Shown here: positions 1 to 4,925 of the stretch, in pieces
Layout: each line of letters opens with the position of its first letter
How positions within the stretch are numbered: position 1 is the first letter of the stretch
Origin: Methanosarcinales archaeon
Lineage (GTDB): Archaea; Halobacteriota; Methanosarcinia; Methanosarcinales; Methanogasteraceae
Length of the DNA stretch: 6,803 bases
Assembly: GCA_030640725.1 (NCBI GenBank)
Contig: DAOWIV010000159.1
Location: forward strand, 1-6,803
Direction of reading: 5' to 3'
Translations under genes and position numbers: made by a program
The notes under the pieces: model-generated
What the model saw: the letters and a program-made list of their open reading frames with translations, nothing else
Told to the model about the DNA's origin: nothing
Databases searched by the model: none

Positions 1-1
1 G

Positions 2-124
2 AGTGATAATGGATGTAAGGAGATCCTTCATACAAAAAGGGTCGGAAGGACGAAGTACTGGTTGGTCGATGAAAAATATGGAGGGCTGATACGTGAACGA
101 GAGGACAATTTCTCAAGAGTATAA
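2..124 (+). CDS. C-terminal tail of an unidentified gene (5' end outside window)
   Basis: An open frame enters from the left edge and runs 40 codons to a TAA at 122-124. The visible tail includes VGRTKYWLVDEKYGGLIRE, which looks like the beta-wing of a winged-helix domain, but too little is present to name a family. It overlaps the first 32 bases of the next gene in another frame, and the ribosome binding site of that gene lies inside this tail. That arrangement is typical of translationally coupled genes. The tail is basic and AT-rich like the gene that follows. A chance open frame of this length is possible, so the call rests mainly on the overlap and on the protein-like composition. Confidence 0.45.
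   Translation, partial: SDNGCKEILHTKRVGRTKYWLVDEKYGGLIREREDNFSRV
80..85 (+). promoter_or_regulatory. Ribosome binding site fixing the GTG start at 93
   Basis: GGAGGG lies seven bases before GTG at 93-95. An ATG at 69-71 is in another frame and stops at 87-89, so this site supports the GTG start of the 394-residue protein. Confidence 0.75.
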
Positions 125-1277
125 ACATACTTATGCAAGGATAATGGAAATCAGGAAAAAGGAAATCCCAATCCAGATAGAGACTTCTTTTGATATTCCT
201 CATCTTGTTCTGGCGAATCGCAGAAATACAAAAGCATTAGGAGCTACATATCTATCGAAGTTGGGTATCATGGTTGCGGAAGCATTCAAAATTACATCAG
301 CACCACATCCGGTCATTCCAACGATATATCTGTATGGTCCGCAGTTGGTTGGTGATACGCAAGCAATGAACACTCCACAGTATATTACTCCACTTGGTCG
401 CGACTGGGGAACTGATAACGGTGATGTTATGGGTAGTGAAAAGATATCGATAAGTCCGGGAGGACATGATAGATTTACACGAGATATACCGGAACTGAAA
501 TATATTGCCAAAATAAGCCTGCCACTGGAGGATATGATTAGAATGTCGTATGATCTTCTCTTTGACCGAGATCCTCCAACAGGATCGATAAAAGTCGAAG
601 GTTTTGAAGCATTTTCGGAACCGATAATCAATACTCTTTGCAGAAATTTTATAAAAGCTGAGCGATTGGGGCTTATCAAGGAATCCAAAAAGTTTGGGGA
701 GATTAATCGGAAAGGAGTGGTTGAGATATCCGAATGTTCCAATGAACTCGATGGTCGCAAGTGGCCCAGTCGTGATTGTCTCAAGATTGGTCCAAGTAAC
801 AATCTTCTCACGTATCACGCGATCTACTTCTTAAACCGACTTGGATATAAGGCGAATCGGAATTCAATTGCATCGCTGCTGGCGAGTCATTATCTATATG
901 AGAAAAGTAGAATAGAGAAACTCATTAACGATACGTGGAAGAGTAGGAAAAGATATCATGAATCGCGGAAATTATATGATGGTGGGAAAATTGCTGGTGT
1001 ATTACAGAAGGAAATTGATGCGATTCAAAAGATAAAAAATTGCGAAGAAGAATTCAAACCATTAGAATCTGACGTTTTAAGCAATGTCGAAAGATCGCTC
1101 CGAACACTTCATGAGAAGGAACGTAATGTTGTGAAAAAGGAATCTGGGCATTATATAGTACTGGGCAATGTAGTTGAAACATTAGAAGGATGCGTTGAGT
1201 TACCAGACCGCCCCATATACGCCAAAACGATTTCAACAATCAGAGAGTTTAATAAATGGATGTTAAAAGCAGGATAA
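93..1277 (+). CDS. Unrecognised 394-residue protein, AT-rich, GTG start
   Basis: I do not recognise the family. The frame is open for 394 codons from a GTG preceded by GGAGGG at ideal spacing, ending in TAA, so it is very probably a real gene. It shows no signal peptide or membrane segment and is likely cytoplasmic. Residues 1-100 are mixed. Around 101-135 there is a Gly/Asp-rich stretch (LGRDWGTDNGD, then SPGGHDRF). Residues 170-200 are helical. About 255-350 is strongly charged and helical, possibly a coiled coil (EKLINDTWKSRKRYHESRKL, then QKEIDAIQKIKNCEEEF). The base composition is visibly AT-richer than the genes at 1398-2213 and 3305-5950, with many AGA, ATA and AAA codons, which suggests horizontal acquisition. 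It overlaps an upstream open frame by 32 bases, suggesting a two-gene unit, and it converges on the methyltransferase gene. A defence or mobile-element role would fit the composition, but no motif shows it. Confidence 0.8.
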   Translation: MNERTISQEYKHTYARIMEIRKKEIPIQIETSFDIPHLVLANRRNTKALGATYLSKLGIMVAEAFKITSAPHPVIPTIYLYGPQLVGDTQAMNTPQYITPLGRDWGTDNGDVMGSEKISISPGGHDRFTRDIPELKYIAKISLPLEDMIRMSYDLLFDRDPPTGSIKVEGFEAFSEPIINTLCRNFIKAERLGLIKESKKFGEINRKGVVEISECSNELDGRKWPSRDCLKIGPSNNLLTYHAIYFLNRLGYKANRNSIASLLASHYLYEKSRIEKLINDTWKSRKRYHESRKLYDGGKIAGVLQKEIDAIQKIKNCEEEFKPLESDVLSNVERSLRTLHEKERNVVKKESGHYIVLGNVVETLEGCVELPDRPIYAKTISTIREFNKWMLKAG

Positions 1278-1282
1278 ATAGC

Positions 1283-1301
1283 AAAAAGAGTACATACTCT
1301 T
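1283..1301 (-). terminator. Palindrome with T-run, likely terminator of the methyltransferase operon
   Basis: AAGAGTA-CA-TACTCTT at 1286-1301 is a perfect inverted repeat (7-base arms, 2-base centre). Read on the minus strand it ends in a run of Ts (ACTCTTTTTGC), about 100 bases past the methyltransferase stop. On the plus strand it begins nine bases after the stop of the 394-residue gene but is followed by As, so it fits a minus-strand terminator better. The stem is AT-rich and archaeal termination depends mainly on T-runs, so this is moderate support. Confidence 0.45.
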
Positions 1302-1397
1302 AAAAAGTCCCACCAAATCGGAGATTATTGCGATCAGGGCGCATGACAAGATTACATATTAGGCGAAGCCATTCCCTAATGACGAAATGTTTGGTTC

Positions 1398-2213
1398 CTA
1401 TGCTCCCGGAAAGCTTCCCCGGAACATCGAATACGTGAAGAACGCGTAGTAATCCGGAAGATTCAGAATAAAATCCGGCGACTCAGGCATACACAGCCGC
1501 TGATACTCCGCCCAGTCCCCTTCTGACAACTCAGCCCTCACATCCACCCACCGCATCTCGATAAGCGCGGTAAGTGCGCTCCGAATCTCATCAGATAGTG
1601 GAGCGCAGACGTCACCTGCAAATGTCCGGACAGTAACCTCCTCCATGCCTGCACGACGGAACCACCCCATCATGCGTGAGAAATGCAGCTCAGGCGCCGC
1701 CCCCTCGGCAAACGGGGCGATTCCAGAGGATGTCGCATTCAGATGTGCCTCGAGCACAGGGTAGCCCGGGAGCAGTTGTTGAGAGGACCATACAAGGATG
1801 ATCACACTTCCGCCGGGCTTCACCACCCGTGCAAGCTCCTTTAGTAGCGGCAGGGGCTCTCCGGGCGCGTATCCTGCGCAGTTCGCACTCCACACCCAGT
1901 CAAAGGCATCGTCATCGAACGGGAGGTTGTTCATGTCCCCTTCCTGAAAAGAGACCTGTCCAGAGATGCCTGCCTTCTCTGCAATGCTTCTCGCGTAAGT
2001 CAGAAACTCGGGGGACAGGTCGATGCCTGTGACATGTCCGGCAGGTCCCACTGCCCCTGCAAGCAGCATGACCTGTAAGCCGATCCCGCATCCCACGTCA
2101 AGCCCGCGGCTTCCCGGAGGGAGATCGAGCGCACGGACCACACGGCGCATGACGGGTTCTTGCAGGGGGTTTGTCACCAATAGGCTCTGCAGGTAGCTAT
2201 CTGTGCCAGTCAT
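1398..2213 (-). CDS. Class I SAM-dependent methyltransferase (Methyltransf_11/UbiE-like)
   Basis: This 271-residue cytoplasmic protein should transfer a methyl group from S-adenosylmethionine. The substrate cannot be told from sequence. Visible motifs are the SAM-binding loop GLDVGCGIG at 37-45, an acidic residue closing strand 2 at D65 in VTGIDLS, motif III with D93 in EGDMNNLPF at 91-99, FDWVWSAN at 104-111, and the post-motif LARVVKPGGSVII at about 127-139. The C-terminal third (about 150-271) is family-specific and probably forms the substrate lid. The ATG start at 2213 is preceded by GGAGATGAT at 2228-2220, close to the full anti-Shine-Dalgarno complement. The gene follows the winged-helix gene by 44 bases on the same strand and is probably the last gene of that operon. 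UbiE/ubiquinone or arsenite methylation should not be assumed: the three-cysteine pattern of arsenite methyltransferases is not evident. Confidence 0.9.
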   Translation of the reverse strand: MTGTDSYLQSLLVTNPLQEPVMRRVVRALDLPPGSRGLDVGCGIGLQVMLLAGAVGPAGHVTGIDLSPEFLTYARSIAEKAGISGQVSFQEGDMNNLPFDDDAFDWVWSANCAGYAPGEPLPLLKELARVVKPGGSVIILVWSSQQLLPGYPVLEAHLNATSSGIAPFAEGAAPELHFSRMMGWFRRAGMEEVTVRTFAGDVCAPLSDEIRSALTALIEMRWVDVRAELSEGDWAEYQRLCMPESPDFILNLPDYYAFFTYSMFRGSFPGA

Positions 2214-2257
2214 TTTCTTATCATCTCCACTTTGAAGAATTGGATTGCTATTGATTA

Positions 2258-2584
2258 TCAGCTATCTCCCCCAAGCACCTGCATCATCCCCTTTCGATAC
2301 TCCCGGAAAGCATCCCTCCCCGCACCGGTCAGCCGGAGCATCGTACGCGGCTTTCGGTCCACAAACTCCTTCACGACCTCGATGTACCCCGCAGCCTCAA
2401 GCTTGCTCGTATGCGAGGAGAGATTGCCAGCCGTAAGCCCGGTCTGGCGCATCAGGAAGAGGAAGTCTGCGCTCTCGACAACGTAGAGGTATGCCATGAT
2501 CATGAGCCGCGCTGGCTCGTGGATCAGACGGTCGATTCCAGCGATGGGCTGGAGATCTTCGCCACCGGTTTCACTTGCCGGCAT
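2258..2584 (-). CDS. Winged-helix transcriptional regulator (PF13601/HTH_34-like)
   Basis: A 108-residue DNA-binding regulator. The frame is open further upstream to 2650, but ATG at 2584 has GGAGGTG at 2595-2589 at ideal distance, so I take that start. Residues 18-35 (DRLIHEPARLMIMAYLYV) form the first helix. FLFLMRQTGLTAGNLSSHTS at 41-60 holds the helix-turn-helix, with recognition helix about 51-63. KLEAAGYIEVVKEFVDRKPR at 61-80 leads into the wing, then TMLRLTGAGRDAFREY. This pattern is that of the PF13601 winged-helix family, small MarR/ArsR-like regulators. No metal-binding cysteines are present. Its start overlaps the end of the membrane-protein gene by 14 bases, so the two are probably translationally coupled and may work as a pair. 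It may regulate its own operon through the palindrome at 3245-3262; this is inference. Confidence 0.88.
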   Translation of the reverse strand: MPASETGGEDLQPIAGIDRLIHEPARLMIMAYLYVVESADFLFLMRQTGLTAGNLSSHTSKLEAAGYIEVVKEFVDRKPRTMLRLTGAGRDAFREYRKGMMQVLGGDS

Positions 2585-3191
2585 CACGCACCTCCGTTTC
2601 CGGAAGTGGATATTTGCGCAGGAAGCGGATGAAAATGACCAGACCGCCAAGGACTAAAAATACCCCTATGAGAACCAGATACAGTATCAATCCCGTACAT
2701 CCGGATCCAAATTCTATTAAAGAGAAGAACAACCCCAGAATCACTGATAGGATCGCATATCCGGTATAACGGACGCTCCCGGACCTGGATTGCGCATGGG
2801 CGAAAGGTCCGACCAGAATCATCCCGAAAAACAATGGCGACCATTTCACCCACAGGGAATAATCTTTTACATCGCCAGAGATAGAGATCAGGGTGAAAAT
2901 GATCACGATAACTGCAAGTTCGAAGAGAAAGACGCCTGTCAGGGCCTCCTTTGGATTTTCCTCACGAAATTTGACAAACCCGATTCTGGGATATGTGTAC
3001 CGCCTTCGGACGAACTCCACAATCTTTCCAGAAAATATTATTAACAATATATAGAATGCAAAGATCGGGGAATAGAAGAAACCTCCGAATGTCATAAGAA
3101 TCAGTCCCATCATGACTTCCATCAAGCCGTCCTGCTGGGAATCATGATATGCCTTCTTCTCGAGTTCTTTCAGATTGATTTCTTGTGTCAT
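2571..3191 (-). CDS. Polytopic membrane protein of unknown function, partner of the winged-helix regulator
   Basis: A 206-residue integral membrane protein. The frame extends upstream to 3269, but that part would cross the TATA box. ATG at 3191 has GGAGGT at 3202-3197 and is the likely start. After a charged N-terminal helix (residues 1-22, NLKELEKKAYHDSQQDG) there are about six hydrophobic segments: roughly 23-40, 41-55, 84-104, 114-131, 143-160 and 165-190. A conserved-looking cytoplasmic loop VRRRYTYPRIGFVKFREENP lies at 61-80. The C-terminal tail is short and charged. I recognise the TYPRIGFVKF type of loop from uncharacterised archaeal and bacterial membrane proteins but cannot give a function. 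It is the first gene of the operon and overlaps the regulator by 14 bases. A sensor or transporter role is possible, and no catalytic motif is visible. Confidence 0.85.
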   Translation of the reverse strand: MTQEINLKELEKKAYHDSQQDGLMEVMMGLILMTFGGFFYSPIFAFYILLIIFSGKIVEFVRRRYTYPRIGFVKFREENPKEALTGVFLFELAVIVIIFTLISISGDVKDYSLWVKWSPLFFGMILVGPFAHAQSRSGSVRYTGYAILSVILGLFFSLIEFGSGCTGLILYLVLIGVFLVLGGLVIFIRFLRKYPLPETEVRDAGK

Positions 3192-3192
3192 G

Positions 3193-3208
3193 ATGTACCT
3201 CCGTACAT
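3193..3208 (-). promoter_or_regulatory. Ribosome binding site inside a perfect small inverted repeat
   Basis: On the minus strand ATGTAC-GGAG-GTACAT forms 6-base arms around a GGAG loop, with the fifth base of the GGAGG motif in the stem. It ends one base before the ATG at 3191. The predicted transcription start lies about here, so the 5' arm may or may not be in the mRNA. Confidence 0.4.
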
Positions 3209-3228
3209 TAACGTAAAGGAGTTTGTAG

Positions 3229-3236
3229 TATATAAG
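3229..3236 (-). promoter_or_regulatory. Archaeal TATA box of the membrane protein-regulator-methyltransferase operon
   Basis: CTTATATA on the minus strand lies 38-45 bases before the ATG at 3191. With the usual archaeal spacing of about 25 bases, transcription would start near 3204-3210, giving a short leader that holds the ribosome binding site. Confidence 0.65.
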
Positions 3237-3244
3237 ACTTTGTG

Positions 3245-3262
3245 TTGCAAAGTTGTTTGCAA
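3245..3262. promoter_or_regulatory. 18-bp palindrome upstream of the TATA box, candidate operator
   Basis: TTGCAAA-N4-TTTGCAA is a perfect inverted repeat of 7-base arms, eight bases upstream of the TATA box of the operon. A further TTGC/GCAA pair (TTGCAATAAGCAA, 3257-3269) overlaps its outer edge. Dimeric winged-helix regulators bind sites of this size, and the operon encodes one. A site upstream of TATA/BRE could recruit or block TFB. Binding is inferred from position only. Confidence 0.5.
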
Positions 3263-3304
3263 TAAGCAATACATTAAATCAGAAAATGCGATAGTTACTT
3301 CTGG

Positions 3305-3961
3305 CTAACAACCATCAGGCAAGCCCTTTCGCGCCCCCCGCCCAAGTCGTACCCTCAGAAGATACCAGCCACGGACACGTCTCACAATCACCCTACGAAC
3401 CGCTCTGTCGCACAGAAACATGATGGCAGGAATGATCATTTGCCCAACCGTTACCCTGAGCAAACCCGCGATGCGGTATGCGAATGCCGGCTCATGAAAA
3501 ACCGGATGCAGCCGGATCGAGACCGCAGTAAAACGGGTCAGCGGGGCAAAAGCAGCGTACAGGAACCCTGCTAACATGCCAGTCTCAGCAGGATCATCGA
3601 GTCCGAATGTTACGCGGCATGAAAGTTCCTTAAAATCGATCCTCTGCACCACCCTCCGCGCCAGCGTGGCAACAGGACGGTGCAGCGTGCGAAACAGTTC
3701 AAAGAGATGCCTGACATCCATTTCCTTCCCTGTTTTCTCCCCTGCGTTCTCCTCTTTCCGGTCTTCCCCCTCTGTGGCGGTGAAATCATCGATTACGCGG
3801 GATAGAAACAGCCATCGCACCTCGATTCTCTGCGCGGGATCTCCGCCAGAGTCTCTCTTCAGTTCAAACCGACAGACGAACGGAACCCAGAGCAGAAGCA
3901 GCAATGCAAGCGTAAGCGTTGATACGACAAGCAATAAAAAAACGAGAAGGAGGGGCTGCAA
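3305..3961 (-). CDS. DUF2953 (YtfI-like) membrane-anchored protein
   Basis: A 218-residue protein with one N-terminal membrane helix (about residues 3-27, very Leu-rich). A soluble domain follows whose signature FGLDDPAETGMLAGFLYAAF at 119-138 is typical of DUF2953 (PF11167). A charged Glu/Lys-rich linker lies at about 62-82. A second hydrophobic stretch, about 168-184, may re-enter or span the membrane. The C-terminus is Arg-rich. The start is TTG at 3961 with GGAGGG at 3974-3969, seven bases away. This site begins directly after the stop codon of the GerW gene, 13 bases upstream in total. In Bacillus the DUF2953 protein YtfI is encoded beside the GerW-family YtfJ, and the same pairing appears here. 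The molecular function is unknown; by location it may anchor or assist the GerW-like protein at the membrane. Confidence 0.85.
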   Translation of the reverse strand: MQPLLLVFLLLVVSTLTLALLLLLWVPFVCRFELKRDSGGDPAQRIEVRWLFLSRVIDDFTATEGEDRKEENAGEKTGKEMDVRHLFELFRTLHRPVATLARRVVQRIDFKELSCRVTFGLDDPAETGMLAGFLYAAFAPLTRFTAVSIRLHPVFHEPAFAYRIAGLLRVTVGQMIIPAIMFLCDRAVRRVIVRRVRGWYLLRVRLGRGARKGLPDGC

Positions 3962-3974
3962 GATACCGCCCTCC

Positions 3975-4388
3975 TCAATCCTCGTCTGCGGATTTTTCCG
4001 GCTCCTCGTCCTTACCCTTCTCCTTACCCTTCCCTTTATCCTTCTTTCCTCTTATGGATTTTATCTTATCCACAACTTCAGGCACAGCCTCCACAATCTT
4101 TCCGATATCTATGCCCTTTCCTGTCGCTGAGAGCAGTTTGACCTCGTCTTCTGAGACCACGAGGAATGCGACCGGCTCGATCTTTGCGCCGCCACCACCG
4201 CCACCACCGAAACCGCTCTCCTCGTCACGCTTGCCCTCGCCGCCACCGCTGCCAAATCCGAAGGATACCTTGCTGATCGGTATCACGGTTTTGCCTGCCA
4301 CCGTAATCGGCTCGCCGACGATGGTCTTGGTGGTGATCAGTTTCTCGAGTTGTTCTACAACTTCTCTCATCAATTCTTCGACGCCCAT
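3975..4388 (-). CDS. GerW/YtfJ family protein (PF09579)
   Basis: A 137-residue soluble protein of the family that includes the Bacillus sporulation/germination protein GerW (YtfJ). Residues 1-20 form an amphipathic helix (MGVEELMREVVEQLEKLITT). Then comes the family core TIVGEPITVAGKTVIPISKV at 22-41, SFGFGSGGGEG at 42-52, a run of seven glycines at 61-67, and the second core strand KIEPVAFLVVSEDEVKLLSA at 69-88. The C-terminus (about 114-137) is a Lys/Glu-rich tail. ATG at 4388 has GAGGTG at 4401-4396, which lies inside the last codons of the upstream small gene. The neighbouring DUF2953 gene supports the assignment. Archaea do not form endospores, so the role here must differ. The molecular activity of the family is not established. 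Confidence 0.92.
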   Translation of the reverse strand: MGVEELMREVVEQLEKLITTKTIVGEPITVAGKTVIPISKVSFGFGSGGGEGKRDEESGFGGGGGGGAKIEPVAFLVVSEDEVKLLSATGKGIDIGKIVEAVPEVVDKIKSIRGKKDKGKGKEKGKDEEPEKSADED

Positions 4389-4390
4389 AT

Positions 4391-4567
4391 TTACTCACCT
4401 CGATTGATCCGATCGCAGGCAAACCGGATAATACTTTCTGTCGTATGAATCGCCACCTGCGCGATATGTCTGAATGGGTCATTCTCCTGTAGCGGTTCGG
4501 TGTGGTTGTAGTTCTGGTTGTAGTTCTGGTTGTAGTTCTGGTTGTAGTTCTGGTTGTGGTTGTTCAT
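4391..4567 (-). CDS. Small Asn/Gln-rich protein with four NQNY repeats (58 residues)
   Basis: ATG at 4567 is preceded by GGAGGTAAG at 4580-4572, one of the best ribosome binding sites in the window, with eight bases from GGAGG to the start. The 58-codon frame ends in TAA two bases before the GerW start, and its final codons (Arg-Gly-Glu) form the GerW ribosome binding site. Residues 1-22 are low complexity: MNNH, then Asn-Gln-Asn-Tyr four times, then Asn-His. Residues 30-56 look like an amphipathic helix (DPFRHIAQVAIHTTESIIRF, then ACDRINR) with a single Cys at 51. No signal peptide is visible. I do not recognise a family. The Asn/Gln/Tyr-rich N-terminus resembles prion-like or phase-separating segments, and the C-terminal helix may bind GerW or a membrane. 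Coupling to the GerW gene argues for a shared function. Confidence 0.78.
   Translation of the reverse strand: MNNHNQNYNQNYNQNYNQNYNHTEPLQENDPFRHIAQVAIHTTESIIRFACDRINRGE
4503..4557. repeat. 12-bp tandem repeat, four perfect copies plus a partial
   Basis: GGTTGTAGTTCT occurs at 4504-4515, 4516-4527, 4528-4539 and 4540-4551, followed by GGTTGT of a fifth copy. Each unit is four codons on the minus strand (Asn-Gln-Asn-Tyr), so copy-number change keeps the frame. The identical DNA of the copies suggests recent expansion. Confidence 0.95.
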
Positions 4568-4618
4568 GTTGCTTACCTCCTTTTATTCAGACCGGTCGTT
4601 TGATCAACTTGTCCGACA

Positions 4619-4647
4619 CTATATAGCTAAGTAATAGTACTTAAATA
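4619..4647 (-). promoter_or_regulatory. Candidate promoter region of the NQNY-GerW-DUF2953 operon
   Basis: On the minus strand ATCGAAATATTTAAGTA (to about 4640) looks like a BRE (CGAAA) followed by a TATA-like box, which would start transcription near 4615-4620 with a leader of about 50 bases. A second TATA-like sequence, CTATATAG at 4619-4626, would give a start near 4595. I cannot choose between them from sequence alone. Confidence 0.5.
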
Positions 4648-4663
4648 TTTCGATTGATCGAAA
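4648..4663. promoter_or_regulatory. 16-bp palindrome overlapping the BRE, candidate operator
   Basis: TTTCGAT-TG-ATCGAAA is a perfect inverted repeat with 7-base arms. It covers the BRE-like CGAAA next to the TATA-like box of the NQNY-GerW operon, a position where a bound protein would compete with TFB. A related CGATTGATC occurs at 4402-4410 inside the small gene. Confidence 0.45.
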
Positions 4664-4728
4664 GATTTTGTGATTTAATGCAGAACTCCACAACAAAACT
4701 ATAATCCCGAATCCGGCATGGCTCCCGC

Positions 4729-4925
4729 CCTCTCAACTGCATGATTGCCCGGGTATCAGAACCCGCATTCATCTTTGAGGCGTTCAAGGACAAAGTCGAT
4801 GGGGTATTGATCATGGGCTGTCACATCGGAGACTGTCATTATATCGAAGGGAACGTGAATGCCAAGGTAAGGATCAATAACACCATAGAAGCGCTCAGGC
4901 ATCTTGGACTGTATGACCGGCTGCG
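4729..4925 (+). pseudogene. mvhD: mvhD remnant: C-terminal half of F420-non-reducing hydrogenase iron-sulfur subunit
   Basis: MvhD is the small iron-sulfur subunit that passes electrons from the hydrogenase to HdrA in the bifurcating hydrogenase/heterodisulfide reductase complex. From about 4729 one frame reads LNCMIARVSEPAFIFEAFKD, then VDGVLIMGCHIGDCHYIEGN, then a helix ending EALRHLGLYDRL. The CHxGDCHYxEGN signature is intact. A full MvhD is about 140 residues; here roughly the first half, including its upstream cysteine motif, is missing. No start codon with a ribosome binding site is present, and the frame upstream closes at 4702. At about 4918-4925 the sequence passes into HdrA in a different frame, so the MvhD tail is also lost. 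The ATG at 4741 falls on a normally internal Met and is probably not a real start. Confidence 0.85.

Noticed and set aside
200..811. Long open frame on the minus strand opposite the 394-residue gene
   Set aside because: Ser/Arg/Leu-rich translation without motifs, entirely inside a better-supported gene; an antisense shadow.
2585..2650. Upstream extension of the winged-helix gene to 2650
   Set aside because: The added residues are out-of-frame translation of the membrane-protein gene, and ATG at 2584 has a far better ribosome binding site.
3192..3269. Upstream extension of the membrane-protein gene to 3269
   Set aside because: It would place the start upstream of the TATA box and across the palindrome. 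ATG at 3191 has a strong ribosome binding site.
3576..4407. Plus-strand open frames rich in Ser and Pro opposite DUF2953 and GerW
   Set aside because: Their poly-Pro and Ser runs are the reverse complement of the Gly-rich and charged segments of the real genes.
4225..4482. 85-codon minus-strand frame overlapping the GerW start and the small gene
   Set aside because: Arg-rich out-of-frame reading of two recognised or well-supported genes, with no ribosome binding site.
4503..4557. Tandem repeats as a CRISPR array
   Set aside because: The unit is 12 bases with no spacers and reads as codons of a small gene.
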